A stretch of 64,000 nt of DNA. Source: Paenibacillus sp. SC116 (GTDB taxonomy: Bacteria; Bacillota; Bacilli; Paenibacillales; Paenibacillaceae). A model generated the notes under the pieces. That model was not told the DNA's origin, did not search any database, and was given only the letters and a program-made list of their open reading frames with translations. A program made the translations under genes and the position numbers. Each line of letters starts with the position of its first letter. Within the stretch, counting starts at the first letter, position 1. The stretch covers positions 1,698,856-1,762,855 of the forward strand of contig NZ_JANIOF010000001.1 of the NCBI RefSeq assembly GCF_024733555.1, in the 5' to 3' direction. This document shows positions 51,304 through 60,984 of this stretch, in pieces.

Positions 51304-52578
51304 CTATGTTTTTTTAATAATGATTTGCTTGTATACTTCATTGATTCTTCTTATAATTTCAATACTTAAATGTGAATGATCCTCAAGAATGGTTTCATTA
51401 ATTAGCATTAGACTACCCAAAGCGCGGTCGAATAATCCTATTTTCATGTACTCTAAGGCACTTTTTAGATAATAATCAAATGCCTTTTCTACATCTTGGC
51501 TTATTAAAGCATTTCCAGCCATCTGATAGAAGTAAGCCATTCTAGCCTTTTTATCTGGAGTAGTATATTCGAGATTTAAGGAGTTTTTCATTTCTGCTTC
51601 GTATGTAAGCAAACTTCTTGCGGAGATAAGATCTGATTTTATTAAATATAAATCCATTAGCATTGTAACGACATATACAAAATTAAATGGAGAGGTTACT
51701 TTAAAATATTGTTCTAATTGCTCTATACCTAAATCAGTTTTTCCAGATCTCCCATTTATACAACCCGTCATAAATTGAACGTTGTCTTTAACAAACGAAA
51801 ACGAGTATTTTTTATATTTATCAAGAAAAATTTTACTTTTCGCAAAGTCATTCAAATAGTAATGACAGTTACAAATATTAAATGTAGCATGTGCGCTGAA
51901 CTCACTCTTATAAATATCTATTTCAATTACAATCATACTAAAATCAATAGACTCATTGAACCTCAGAAGAGCATAAGCGTGATTTTCTAAAGAATAATAC
52001 AGCTTTATTTGTTCTTCCAAACTCAAAAAATCAACGTAGGCTAATACGCTTTTACCCGATTGATAGCTAGCCTCTAACTTGCTAAAATCATTTCTTTCGA
52101 GCAAATAAACCTGATACATGCCTTTTGCAATATATAGCATTACACCGTGACTACGCGAGTAAGTGACTACTGTCTTAAATAATGAAAGTTTTATTGAAAT
52201 ATCATTAACATCGTTTGCTGTGGTAAATATCTTTTCAATAGAGTCATAGCTTTCTAAGTGAGGAAGTTCTAAATACTTTGTAGCAATATCTGTGATGAGG
52301 AAAATAGAATTAGAAGTTGAAATGGCTTCTTGGAGTATATCTAGCATGATATCTGAATTACGTTCCAAAGAGATGTAAATCCCTATGTAATCATCATAAG
52401 GGATTTCTAATGCCTCAGCAAGCGATTTTATTGTCTTATACTCAGGCTTTTTGACTTCTCCGTTTTCAATTTTGGAGATAGTGCTTTTGCGTATATTCGC
52501 CTTCTCTGCTAGCTTGTCCATTGTCAATTCTAAATTTGACCTACGGTGTCTGATCATGTCTGCAAAAGTAACAATCAT
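51304..52578 (-). CDS. HTH-TPR regulator of RNPP/AimR type, putative peptide receptor
   Basis: 424 residues from ATG 52578 (MIVTFADMIRHRRSNLELTM). An XRE-type HTH at 5-60 (MDKLAEKANIRKSTISKIEN), then about 360 residues of helical TPR-like repeats, ending IEIIRRINEVYKQIIIKKT. This is the architecture and length of PlcR/NprR/Rgg/AimR receptors that bind short imported peptides. It is followed within 16 bp by two small exported-peptide genes and a terminator. A phage AimR is possible, but no phage genes are near. A+T-rich. Confidence 0.85.
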   Translation of the reverse strand: MIVTFADMIRHRRSNLELTMDKLAEKANIRKSTISKIENGEVKKPEYKTIKSLAEALEIPYDDYIGIYISLERNSDIMLDILQEAISTSNSIFLITDIATKYLELPHLESYDSIEKIFTTANDVNDISIKLSLFKTVVTYSRSHGVMLYIAKGMYQVYLLERNDFSKLEASYQSGKSVLAYVDFLSLEEQIKLYYSLENHAYALLRFNESIDFSMIVIEIDIYKSEFSAHATFNICNCHYYLNDFAKSKIFLDKYKKYSFSFVKDNVQFMTGCINGRSGKTDLGIEQLEQYFKVTSPFNFVYVVTMLMDLYLIKSDLISARSLLTYEAEMKNSLNLEYTTPDKKARMAYFYQMAGNALISQDVEKAFDYYLKSALEYMKIGLFDRALGSLMLINETILEDHSHLSIEIIRRINEVYKQIIIKKT

Positions 52579-52611
52579 CTCACTTTCACATCCTTTATCA
52601 TTATAAACCAA

Positions 52612-53253
52612 ATCCTATAGTATGAATTATGAGTGTCTAAGAAGGGATAATACATTATAGATCTATGGCACATCGTTTCGGCGGATTTATATTTTAGAGT
52701 ATTGAGGAAACCTTCACTAAAAATTCAGTATAGCATAATTTTACCAGCAGTCAATACATATCAAGTATAGATTATACACCCTGTATAAATACTGAACATA
52801 TAGGATTACGACCATAAGTGTCATCAGGAAATAATGGTTTAGACTGACCCTGAAAATTGAAACAGCGATAGCCACGGACCAAAATAAAGTCCTAGACTAT
52901 CGCTGTTTCATTGAACTAACCTTCTCCGTTAGCCCAACGAACTTACAGAAGAATGAAATCCACTGACCACTAACACGGCGGTTCTTTCGGCAACTTTCCC
53001 GGTGGCCCATTGTAGTGCACTTTCACAAAGTTCATGTTCAAAATAATCGGCAAATCAGTTGATCAAGCTATCATTCCAATTTTTGAGTTGTTGGACACGC
53101 CACCAGAGCCTAATAGCCTATGTCCAACGAAAAGAAGTAAGTCTGATGAAGAACACTTTTGACAAAGAAAATGCTCAAGAGCTTTACAAGAATACAGTTC
53201 TATTATTGGAAGAGGGTTAAGAAGAAATGAGTAATGGTGATCATTAGGCTCTA
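52612..53253. other. Gene-free stretch with a hairpin and possible gene debris
   Basis: No convincing intact gene. A perfect 14-bp hairpin TGAAACAGCGATAG/CTATCGCTGTTTCA lies at 52858-52910, with an inner GGAC/GTCC, terminator-like but with weak U tracts. Plus-strand codons ending at 53220 (YVQRKEVSLMKNTFDKENAQ) could be the tail of a lost regulator gene. A short minus-strand frame at 52970-53035 is proline-rich and not recognised. Confidence 0.5.
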
Positions 53254-53709
53254 CTAGAGCCTCGCGAACGTGATGTAATCGATTTGGACAGGTTCTGCCG
53301 ATTCGATCCGAAGTGCTCGGTTAATCTGTCCTCGGTGATATTGCCCATGTAAGAGGACCTGCAATAGGATGTCCCGGACGGACGTTCGGAACGGATCCCC
53401 GCTCTGGCTAGCATAGTCGATCATCTCGTCCAGCTCGGATTCCTCGATCTCTTCGATATAGACGCGATATTGCTCTGCGTTTTCTTCAAACATCATCCGG
53501 ATCGCCGTCAGGTCTTCCGCTTCCTCCCACAACGAATATTGCGCGCTGCCTTTGCCCTGCAATCGGGACAGCCAGACTCGTTCCGCGACCGCGACGTGCC
53601 GAACCAGCTTCAGAAGATCCTTGTTCTTCGTTTCACTCTCCTCGAGCGCGTCCAAGATGCGCCCATCCGCCCAGTACAGGTGGTCCATCATGCACTTGAT
53701 CGTCTTCAT
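53254..53709 (-). CDS. DinB-family protein
   Basis: 151 residues. Four-helix DinB fold: DHLYWADGRILDALEE with first metal His, HVAVAERVWLSRLQG with second, and LLHGQYHRGQINRALR with the third. Many members of this superfamily in Bacillales act as metal-dependent thiol transferases (bacillithiol S-transferase relatives); the actual activity here is unknown. It is visibly richer in G+C than its surroundings, suggesting recent transfer. Confidence 0.9.
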   Translation of the reverse strand: MKTIKCMMDHLYWADGRILDALEESETKNKDLLKLVRHVAVAERVWLSRLQGKGSAQYSLWEEAEDLTAIRMMFEENAEQYRVYIEEIEESELDEMIDYASQSGDPFRTSVRDILLQVLLHGQYHRGQINRALRIESAEPVQIDYITFARL

Positions 53710-53959
53710 TTCGGTTTCCCCCTCTTCATCTCATCGATTACTCGAACTTACTGTTATCGGTTAGTTTAATCATTGGAATGAACGAAAACAACCTTTTTGT
53801 GGTAAATTCCTAGTTTCTATTTATCTATTCACACAAAATATTTACGCCCGCATTCTTTTGTTCTTGTACACATATTGACAATCTGTAGCAATCTATATAC
53901 GCTGAATGTGGTCTTTATCCATTTACAAATTACACCATTCACTCAAAGGGGTTGCTAAC

Positions 53960-54457
53960 ATGAATACTGTAATCATTCGTTATTTGAAAGGCGCCTTTGT
54001 CCTGTTCTTTGCGGTCTTTGTTTCCCTCATCGCACTCGGAAATATAACCGACTACAACACAAACTTCCAGTTTGTGAAACATGTATTGAGCATGGATACT
54101 ACATTTGAAGGAAACACACTGATGTACCGTGCGATTACGAGCCCGCTCTTCCATCACATCGGATACATCTTGATTATTATCGCTGAAGTTGCAGTTGCTG
54201 TAACCGCTTGGATTGGAGGAATAAAGTTACTTAGGCATGCAAAGGCTGGTGGAGCAAACTATCATCAATCCAAGAGCTGGGCTTACATTTCGCTCGGTCT
54301 TGCTGTCTCCATTTGGTTTTTCGGATTTACGACAGTCGGTGGGGAATGGTTTGCAATGTGGATGTCCTCGGAATGGAACGGTTTAGCGCCTGCTGATCGT
54401 ATCGTAAGCTATATTTTTGGTGTGCTGATCTTCTTATCACTTAAAAATGATGAATAG
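53960..54457 (+). CDS. DUF2165-like small membrane protein
   Basis: 165 residues from ATG 53960 with AAGGGG upstream. Four membrane segments (about 8-28, 60-85, 105-125 and 140-160) and the conserved aromatic pattern MDTTFEGNTLMYRAITSPLF and GGEWFAMWMSSEWNG that typify the predicted small integral membrane protein family DUF2165. Function unknown. Own terminator follows. Confidence 0.85.
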   Translation: MNTVIIRYLKGAFVLFFAVFVSLIALGNITDYNTNFQFVKHVLSMDTTFEGNTLMYRAITSPLFHHIGYILIIIAEVAVAVTAWIGGIKLLRHAKAGGANYHQSKSWAYISLGLAVSIWFFGFTTVGGEWFAMWMSSEWNGLAPADRIVSYIFGVLIFLSLKNDE

Positions 54458-54508
54458 TAAGTATTCGTTTTTCTACGGTTCATAGAATTTAACTAGCATC
54501 GATAATCA

Positions 54509-54560
54509 GACACCTTATTCAAGCCCAATCTTATCAGGGCTGCTGGATAAGGTGTTTTTC
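54509..54560 (+). terminator. Terminator after the DUF2165 gene
   Basis: ACACCTTAT/ATAAGGTGT stem with an inner AGCCC/GGGCT, followed by TTTTTC. Confidence 0.85.
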
Positions 54561-54717
54561 TTATTCAAAAAAGTTCCCTTGCTGATTCACTGTTGAACGT
54601 TACATCTCATCTTGAAAAGTGATGATCTCCCTCTAACCATTGAACAAATAAGAACATACGTTCTACAATAATGTGACAGTCCTCTTCGCATCTTTCATCA
54701 TAGAGGACAATGAAAGG

Positions 54718-55116
54718 ATGAATCATTTGGGATTACTCCACCATATTGAGATAAACGTATCACACCTCAAACGTTCGGTTGATTTCTGGGGCTGGTTCTT
54801 GTCAGAGCTTGGTTATACGTCATATCAGGAATGGGAACATGGACGTAGTTGGAAGTTAGGAGATACGTACCTCGTGTTTGTTCAAGCAAGTGAAAAACAC
54901 TTGGACGTTCCATACAATCGCTGTCGAGTAGGACTGAATCATTTGGCATTTCATGCGACTTCACGAGAACAAGTAGATGAATTAACTACAACGATACGTG
55001 CCAAGGGAATGAGCATGCTTTACGAAGACAGACATCCGTATGCAGGAGGGAAAGACTACTATGCCCTATTTTTCGAAGACCCAGACAGAATAAAGGTTGA
55101 AGTAGTCGCACCTTAA
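54718..55116 (+). CDS. Single-domain VOC family protein
   Basis: 132 residues from ATG 54718. VOC fold with LGLLHHIEINVSHLKRSVDF (metal His), GLNHLAFHA and FFEDPDRIKVEVV (Glu), as in glyoxalase/dioxygenase and fosfomycin-resistance type proteins. The GTG at 54673 has no ribosome site. Substrate unknown. Confidence 0.85.
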   Translation: MNHLGLLHHIEINVSHLKRSVDFWGWFLSELGYTSYQEWEHGRSWKLGDTYLVFVQASEKHLDVPYNRCRVGLNHLAFHATSREQVDELTTTIRAKGMSMLYEDRHPYAGGKDYYALFFEDPDRIKVEVVAP

Positions 55117-55179
55117 AAAGCCACAATGGTTCCTCCCAAGCTTCCATTATTCAAAAATTTTTACGAAGACAGCCTAACG

Positions 55180-55214
55180 AAAAGAACACGCTCCATTGGA
55201 CCGTGTTCTTTTTC
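55180..55214 (+). terminator. Terminator after the VOC gene
   Basis: AAGAACACG/CGTGTTCTT stem followed by TTTC. Confidence 0.85.
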
Positions 55215-55227
55215 TATATTTATAAGC

Positions 55228-55398
55228 TCATGAATTCGGCTTAATCGCATACACGCATTTGTGGCCGCATTTCGCTTTGCCTTCCAACTGCTCTACATCA
55301 ACATAAAGCACACTTCTGAATAAAGACAGCTCGCTGCAGCAAGCTTTATTGTAGCAAATAGACACTACGAGCGCAGCAACCCTATCATGAAAACTCAA
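55228..55398 (-). CDS. Possible small cysteine-rich protein
   Basis: In the gap 55117-55527 a minus-strand frame of up to 57 codons (start TTG 55398 uncertain) contains VSICYNKACCSELSLFRSVL and ends KCGHKCVYAIKPNS. Five cysteines and the KCGHKC motif look like coding sequence. There is no good start codon or ribosome site, so it may be a remnant. Confidence 0.35.
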   Translation of the reverse strand: MSFHDRVAALVVSICYNKACCSELSLFRSVLYVDVEQLEGKAKCGHKCVYAIKPNS

Positions 55399-55527
55399 AC
55401 ATATATGGTAAGGTTTTATTTATATATTTCCCAACAGAATTACGTCAGTTATTGAGAACCTTATCATTTGCATCAATGTTATAAGATCTAAAGGTAATTA
55501 CGTTCTCAAACGAAAGGATGAGGTTTA

Positions 55528-56067
55528 ATGGAAGACACGAACTTGTTAAGAACCATTTTGGATGAGAAAGGCGAGGCGCGTATTCAAAGCATTGCCCGCT
55601 ATGTGGAAAAGCATATTGTAGACAACTGGGATTCCATTCTTACGATTCATAAGGATAAATTGAATAAAGCGTACAGCGAAGCAGGCGATGCCGCCTATGG
55701 AACGTATTCAAATCTCGTGTTCCTGCCTATCCACCGTCAATTTAAAGAAGTCGGTATTCAGCCAGAGCCTCGATTCCCTGGAGAATTTGAGATTTCACGA
55801 GAATGGGGCAACGAACAGGAAACTCATCAGCAGCGCTGGATGTGGAGTACGGTTTATGGCCCGCAGCAAGAGCCAATTGGTACGATTGTCACGATCATCT
55901 ATCATGACCACACCCAGTTCCGAGTACCGCAGCAGCCAGATATTTTAGCATTAACAGAAGTGGGTAAAGAAGCTGTAGTTGAAGCATTATCAGCTCGATC
56001 TCCTGAATTTGCCCAAGCGCTTGAGTTTACGGTTGAGTATGAGAGGTATTTGAAGAGTCTTGAATAA
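55528..56067 (+). CDS. Unrecognised cytosolic protein of 179 residues
   Basis: Starts MEDTNLLRTILDEKGEARIQ with GGATGAGG upstream. No signal peptide or membrane segment. The first half is helical and charged; then come MWSTVYGPQQEPIGTIVTII and the histidine-rich YHDHTQF. No catalytic motif that I can name. Codon use is similar to its neighbours. It is a single gene with its own upstream gap. Confidence 0.7.
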   Translation: MEDTNLLRTILDEKGEARIQSIARYVEKHIVDNWDSILTIHKDKLNKAYSEAGDAAYGTYSNLVFLPIHRQFKEVGIQPEPRFPGEFEISREWGNEQETHQQRWMWSTVYGPQQEPIGTIVTIIYHDHTQFRVPQQPDILALTEVGKEAVVEALSARSPEFAQALEFTVEYERYLKSLE

Positions 56068-56256
56068 GCTCAAGCGGAATGCCAAGTCGGAATGTTTGGG
56101 TGGCTTGTCACCTAACGAGTATCGCCGAGCTGCATAATGAAAAACCTCAGCTCTATTAAATCGAGCTAAGGAAAATAAACCAGCCCGTTATTTGAGAAGA
56201 AGTAAAACGGTGTTAGTCGATTAAGACAATGATAGCAGCCCGGGGGTTAATACGCC

Positions 56257-56742
56257 TCACTCAATAACAGTTACTGTGAATGAGCGGCCTTTAATTGAAA
56301 GGTCGAACCCAATGTAGTGACCATTATGCACATCTAAAACTACGGTCCTCGAACCTCTTTCAAGTTTTACCTTTTTTGAAGTTTTTTCTGTTATCCCTAT
56401 AATTATAGGAATCTTCTCTCCAGATTCCGTTGTAAATTCAGCCCCGACATAAGAAGGTATACCTAAGTATAACGTTACCCTCTCCCACAAGTATCCTTTG
56501 TCTTTTTTATTAATTCTGGCTAAGGCGACTTCACCTCCTACTTTGGCGATTAATGCATAATGTATACCTTGATACTCTTGCGTTAGTAGTAAACTCGCCT
56601 CTTCAGTTTGTAACCCGTGCTCAATCGCTTCATTTAACGATGATAGCCACACTTCATTAGTATCAGGAGTAACAGGTTTATTACAAGATGAAAACACGAA
56701 CATTAAAGTTAGGGCGAAGACAATCGAAAATATTTTTTTCAT
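56257..56742 (-). CDS. Small lipoprotein of unknown function
   Basis: 161 residues from ATG 56742 (MKKIFSIVFALTLMFVFSSC), with the lipobox FSSC giving a lipid-anchored Cys20. The mature part contains QEYQGIHYALIAKVGGEVAL and a C-terminal beta-rich domain. No known domain recognised. GGTGGA lies a few bases upstream. Confidence 0.75.
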   Translation of the reverse strand: MKKIFSIVFALTLMFVFSSCNKPVTPDTNEVWLSSLNEAIEHGLQTEEASLLLTQEYQGIHYALIAKVGGEVALARINKKDKGYLWERVTLYLGIPSYVGAEFTTESGEKIPIIIGITEKTSKKVKLERGSRTVVLDVHNGHYIGFDLSIKGRSFTVTVIE

Positions 56743-56886
56743 AAATCCACCAACTTTCACATATTTGGGATTTACATATCAATATAATTACTATATCATC
56801 GATTTCAAATATCGGACAAATCACAACGATGTGGACGAATGAATATAGTAGGCAATCACCCACTATGGAAAGGCGGGATATTGCCC

Positions 56887-57462
56887 ATGTCCACCGACAA
56901 CATGACGGCCGCACTTAGTTCCCCTTCTTTGAACTTATCCTTTGACTTACGATCAGCACCCTTTTATCAAAAGAACGATCAAAACTTTATTCTTCAGCAA
57001 TTTCAAAAGCAATTACCAGTCATGCAAAATTTAGGGTTGCTCGACATTTACCTGAGCAGAGGAAACAGTGTTGAAGCTCATTGGCATCCTAACGCAGCTG
57101 AGCTTGTATACGTCATACAAGGAGAAGCTGTTGTCTCCATACTTAATCCGTTTACACTGCAAGTACTTACCTACCGTGTCAAGCCTCCTCAAACCGTCTA
57201 TATCCCAATGGGATGGTGGCACTGGGAAATCGCGCTTACGGATCGTACCCACTTGTTAGCTATTTTCGATAATAGCGCTGCGCAAACGGTGTTCGGCTCC
57301 GACGTTCTTCGTAAAACTCCACCTGAAGTATTCCAAATCATCTATGGTGTAAATGCCGCCCAGCTTGCAGAAGTACTCAAGCCTATCACTCAGACGGTTA
57401 TTATAGGTCCACCAGATGCTGCTCAAGCCCAATTGCAGCAAGGGGTGCCTATCCAGTATTAA
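56887..57462 (+). CDS. Cupin-domain protein
   Basis: 191 residues from ATG 56887. A cupin motif HWHPNAAELVYVIQGEAVVS gives the H-x-H...E metal ligands, and YIPMGWWHWEIAL the second cupin motif with His. It is a single-cupin relative of oxalate decarboxylase-type proteins. GAEL-like ligand spacing is normal, so metal binding is likely. Substrate unknown. Confidence 0.83.
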   Translation: MSTDNMTAALSSPSLNLSFDLRSAPFYQKNDQNFILQQFQKQLPVMQNLGLLDIYLSRGNSVEAHWHPNAAELVYVIQGEAVVSILNPFTLQVLTYRVKPPQTVYIPMGWWHWEIALTDRTHLLAIFDNSAAQTVFGSDVLRKTPPEVFQIIYGVNAAQLAEVLKPITQTVIIGPPDAAQAQLQQGVPIQY

Positions 57463-57522
57463 ATTCGCTCTCCAAAATATAGGGCTGAATCCGATCTGCT
57501 TTTAGTATCTGGACATTCACCT

Positions 57523-57556
57523 TAAAAAAAATGCCACCCGCTCCAGGGTGGCATTT
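57523..57556. terminator. Bidirectional terminator
   Basis: AAATGCCACCC/GGGTGGCATTT stem with an A run on the left, between the cupin gene and the Bce-like operon. Confidence 0.85.
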
Positions 57557-57604
57557 GCAATATAGGGAATCGAGGGTTTTAAGTTAGCGTATTTTATATC
57601 TCCA

Positions 57605-60217
57605 TTAGATATTTTCGTTCTTCAATGTTTCAACAATATTTTGTCCACTTTGTTTTCTAGTCGCATAGAGGATGGTCAATCCTACAATAAAGAACACACC
57701 CACTACTGCTAGGGTAATATCCAGCCAAGGCAGCGTAAAATCAAATGAGAAATTACGGCTTAGAATCTTATAGATTAAATAGATTACACCTAAGCTAATA
57801 GGCAATCCGTAAAGCAGCGACTTCATGGCATAAAATAGTCCTTCACAGCGTATCATCCGCTTCATGCTCTTTGGAGTCATCCCAACCGAAGTTAACATGG
57901 CAAACTCTCTTTTTCTTAAAGCCATGCCTGTTGAAATCGTATTAATTATCGTTGCCGTACATATAAGCCCTATGAGAATGACAAAGCCATATAAGAACAC
58001 GGATATGACCGTAGCCCGATCCAACTCAGATTGCCGTTGCTCGATCAGATTGTTTGTAAAGGCATTTACACTAGGATAGCCATTTGTAATAGGCACTATT
58101 TCATTTTCCAAAGCAGCAGACTGTTCTGTTGTAAATTGAACCTCGCTGTTCATATAGTTAGGTAGATGTACATTACCCATTTGTTGAAGCATGCTGTCAA
58201 ATCCATGCTCTGAAACAACAAGCGTTACAAGAGAAGGATCTTCCTGGTAGTGATGCATAAATGGTGGACGTTTATCCGTAATAGATGTGATCTGGATGTT
58301 CCATTTCGCCTCAGATCCATTTTCATTGATACTGAAAGACAGTTCCGTTCCTTCGTTAACGGTCAATTGGGTGATATCTGTAAAAATCCGTTTTTCTTTC
58401 AAGGTGAACTGATTTACAAGTACTGCCGGAATGTTAGCACCCTCGAATTTATTATTATCTATACCAATCGTTTGTAGATAGAGTGTAAAAGATGTGTCAT
58501 CGAGCGAAACAATGTTTGCATTCAAAGTGTAAGCACCCTCGTATGGTGCTAATCGCTTAGCAATGTCCATCGCTACTTGATTTTCTTTAAGGTTTAATGC
58601 TGCAGTAAATTTTTGAGTCTTTACTTTACTTGTAGCATGTTTGACAGTCATCAGTTCGTTTGTTAATGACTTCACTTCTGCCAAATCATCACCGCTCACG
58701 TAGACGGCTACATCGTATGGGACCGGTGCTTGTGCCATGTTATAAGATTTGTCTAAATACAACGAAAAGGAAGAGGCTGCTAAAAATAAAATGACGCTGA
58801 TAGCAAGAGAAAAGACAGTTGTACGATAGTGATGTTTGTTTCTCTTTATATTTTTTAATCCAAGCTCCGCTTCAAATCCAAACCACCTACGAGTTACTTT
58901 TGATGTGCGAACATCATTACTTTTCATTTCAATATCTTTGTTCTGTCTGATAGCGCTTATCGTAGTAATTCTAGATGCTCTTACGGCTGGCAACCATGCC
59001 GAAATGAAAAGCGTTAAAATAGAAACTAGGATAACAGCAATGACGCTAAACGGTTCTATTACGATACGAATGGGTTCACTAACTGAAAACATTCTTTGGA
59101 TAAACGGACTGAGTAGTTCGAAGGTTACACCAATACCTAATGACCCAAATAGTAATCCTACCGGTATAGCGAATAAACCAATTACCGTGGCTTCAAAAAA
59201 TACAGAAGCTCTCTTTTGCTGTTTGGTTGCCCCTACACTGGACAGCATCCCTAGAGCACGACTGCGCTCTGACAGCGAGATGGCGAACGCGTTATAAATA
59301 AGTGATATCGATCCGATCATAATAATCGTACCAATCGTAATAATAGCCAAATACATAGTAGTAACAAACCTATCGTCATTCGAAATTCCGGAATAAAGCA
59401 GAAGGTTTCGATGATACTCGATTTTTACTCCGTTTGATTTCACTTGGTCATTTACTCGATGTACGTTACTGGCGATATTGTCACTAACCTGATAGACATC
59501 GGTCCCCCATTTTTTATAATCCTTATATTCAACACTGACGGTGTAAGGGGAATCTGTCTTCAAATGGTTCTCAGAAAGACCGCTGAATGCACGGTAAGCT
59601 GCTGCTGCATCATACTCTCGCGCAGGTGCTTGAACAATGCCGGTAATCGTATAGGTTTTGCTGTTTTTAGACGTAAAAACTTCCTTTGAGTAGTAAGGAT
59701 CTTGGCGGACTAATGGCATTTTAACGCCTTCTACAATCTCGCTGCGCTCACCAAATTCCAAAGTAATGACATCACCGACCTTCCATGGAACACCGGAGGT
59801 TTGCATAAATGGCTTGGAAATGACCAGTTCATCTTCTGTTTTAGGCAAGCGGCCTTCGATGGTGCTAACCGCTAGTAAATCGTAATTACTATGTTCCGTA
59901 ACATACAAGTAGGGTTTTTTGCTATTTTTAGAGTTTGCAAGCCGGGCAAAACCTAGCTCGTTTTCTATATCATACCCTTTAATTTCTGCCTTATTTGTAA
60001 TACGGTCTACATCTTCCCCTGCAACATCAAGAAATGCAGCATGCCATTTACCACTGTAGGCAATAGCCTCTCTTTGCATCATATCCATGAAAGAAGCCTT
60101 AATCGTAAACACGGCTGTAAGCATGGCGACCGAAATAACTGCCCCAATGATAGTAACAATCGTGCGGCTTTTATTATGTTTCATATAACGCAAGGTGAGC
60201 TGATTGATGATATTCAT
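57605..60217 (-). CDS. FtsX/MacB-type ABC permease of a Bce-like module
   Basis: 870 residues. N-terminal membrane segment (about 18-40), a large extracytoplasmic domain (about 45-270), a group of three helices (FtsX fold, about 275-420), a second extracytoplasmic domain (about 475-700) and three terminal helices (about 720-860), i.e. two FtsX units. BceB has ten helices and about 640 residues, so this one is longer and closer to MacB/YtrF-like duplicated permeases. Coupled by a 4-bp overlap to the ATPase gene. With the kinase lacking a sensor domain, it probably detects and removes antimicrobial peptides. Confidence 0.85.
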   Translation of the reverse strand: MNIINQLTLRYMKHNKSRTIVTIIGAVISVAMLTAVFTIKASFMDMMQREAIAYSGKWHAAFLDVAGEDVDRITNKAEIKGYDIENELGFARLANSKNSKKPYLYVTEHSNYDLLAVSTIEGRLPKTEDELVISKPFMQTSGVPWKVGDVITLEFGERSEIVEGVKMPLVRQDPYYSKEVFTSKNSKTYTITGIVQAPAREYDAAAAYRAFSGLSENHLKTDSPYTVSVEYKDYKKWGTDVYQVSDNIASNVHRVNDQVKSNGVKIEYHRNLLLYSGISNDDRFVTTMYLAIITIGTIIMIGSISLIYNAFAISLSERSRALGMLSSVGATKQQKRASVFFEATVIGLFAIPVGLLFGSLGIGVTFELLSPFIQRMFSVSEPIRIVIEPFSVIAVILVSILTLFISAWLPAVRASRITTISAIRQNKDIEMKSNDVRTSKVTRRWFGFEAELGLKNIKRNKHHYRTTVFSLAISVILFLAASSFSLYLDKSYNMAQAPVPYDVAVYVSGDDLAEVKSLTNELMTVKHATSKVKTQKFTAALNLKENQVAMDIAKRLAPYEGAYTLNANIVSLDDTSFTLYLQTIGIDNNKFEGANIPAVLVNQFTLKEKRIFTDITQLTVNEGTELSFSINENGSEAKWNIQITSITDKRPPFMHHYQEDPSLVTLVVSEHGFDSMLQQMGNVHLPNYMNSEVQFTTEQSAALENEIVPITNGYPSVNAFTNNLIEQRQSELDRATVISVFLYGFVILIGLICTATIINTISTGMALRKREFAMLTSVGMTPKSMKRMIRCEGLFYAMKSLLYGLPISLGVIYLIYKILSRNFSFDFTLPWLDITLAVVGVFFIVGLTILYATRKQSGQNIVETLKNENI

Positions 60218-60897
60218 CGTCGGATCACCTCGTCTTTGGAAATCATGCCATCCTGGATGGAAATAATCCGATCTGCTTGCAAAGCTATGTTTTCATCATG
60301 GGTGATAATAATAAGTGTTTGATTTCGCTCTTTGTGTAACTTTTTCAAAAGGCTTATAACATCAGCACTATTTTTGCTATCCAGATTACCGGTTGGCTCA
60401 TCTGCCAATACGATAGCTGGACTGTTAATTAAGGCACGTCCTATGGAAACACGCTGCTGCTGACCACCAGACAACTGGTTGGGCAAATGCTTTAATCGCT
60501 GTTGAAGACCTAAGATATCAACAATGTTAGCTAGGTTATCTTGATTTACTTCTCTACCGTCCAATAGCAAAGGCAAAGTAATATTTTCCTCCACATTAAG
60601 AACAGGAATCAGGTTGAAAAATTGATAGATAAGACCGATTTGCCTACGTCTAAAAATGGCTAAAGCCGTTTCATCCATGGCGTATATATCCGTGTTATCA
60701 ACAATTACTTTCCCAGATGTTGGCGTATCTACGCCGCCAAGTATATGCAAAAGTGTAGACTTTCCTGAACCAGATGGACCAATAATCGCTACAAATTCCC
60801 CTTTTTGTACGGAAAAAGAAATATGGTTTAGTGCAGTAACAGCTGTTTCGCCGTCACCGTATGTTTTCGACAAGTTTTCTACTCGTAAAATCTCCAT
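60214..60897 (-). CDS. ABC ATPase of a Bce-like module
   Basis: 227 residues. Walker A GPSGSGKST, signature LSGGQQQRVSIGRAL, Walker B IVLADEPTGNLD and H-loop IIITHDENIA. MacB/LolD/BceA type. It overlaps the permease gene by 4 bp. AGGAGG precedes the start. Upstream lies the inverted repeat at 60947-60964, a candidate binding site of the partner response regulator. Confidence 0.93.
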   Translation of the reverse strand: MEILRVENLSKTYGDGETAVTALNHISFSVQKGEFVAIIGPSGSGKSTLLHILGGVDTPTSGKVIVDNTDIYAMDETALAIFRRRQIGLIYQFFNLIPVLNVEENITLPLLLDGREVNQDNLANIVDILGLQQRLKHLPNQLSGGQQQRVSIGRALINSPAIVLADEPTGNLDSKNSADVISLLKKLHKERNQTLIIITHDENIALQADRIISIQDGMISKDEVIRR

Positions 60898-60946
60898 CTT
60901 TAACCTCCTAGATTGCTTGTTATTACCTTTAATTTACTTGGCTAAG

Positions 60947-60964
60947 ATGTCTTGTCGGTGACAT
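60947..60964. promoter_or_regulatory. Candidate response-regulator site before the ABC genes
   Basis: ATGTC-N8-GACAT in the 87-bp gap between the kinase and ATPase genes; BceR-type regulators bind similar short inverted repeats in the promoter of their target transporter. Confidence 0.5.
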
Positions 60965-60984
60965 TCTATCTTACAATTTAGTCA

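Noticed and set aside
52970-53035. Short proline-rich minus-strand frame
   Set aside because: Only 21 codons, no ribosome site and no recognised family; could be debris but not supportable as a gene.
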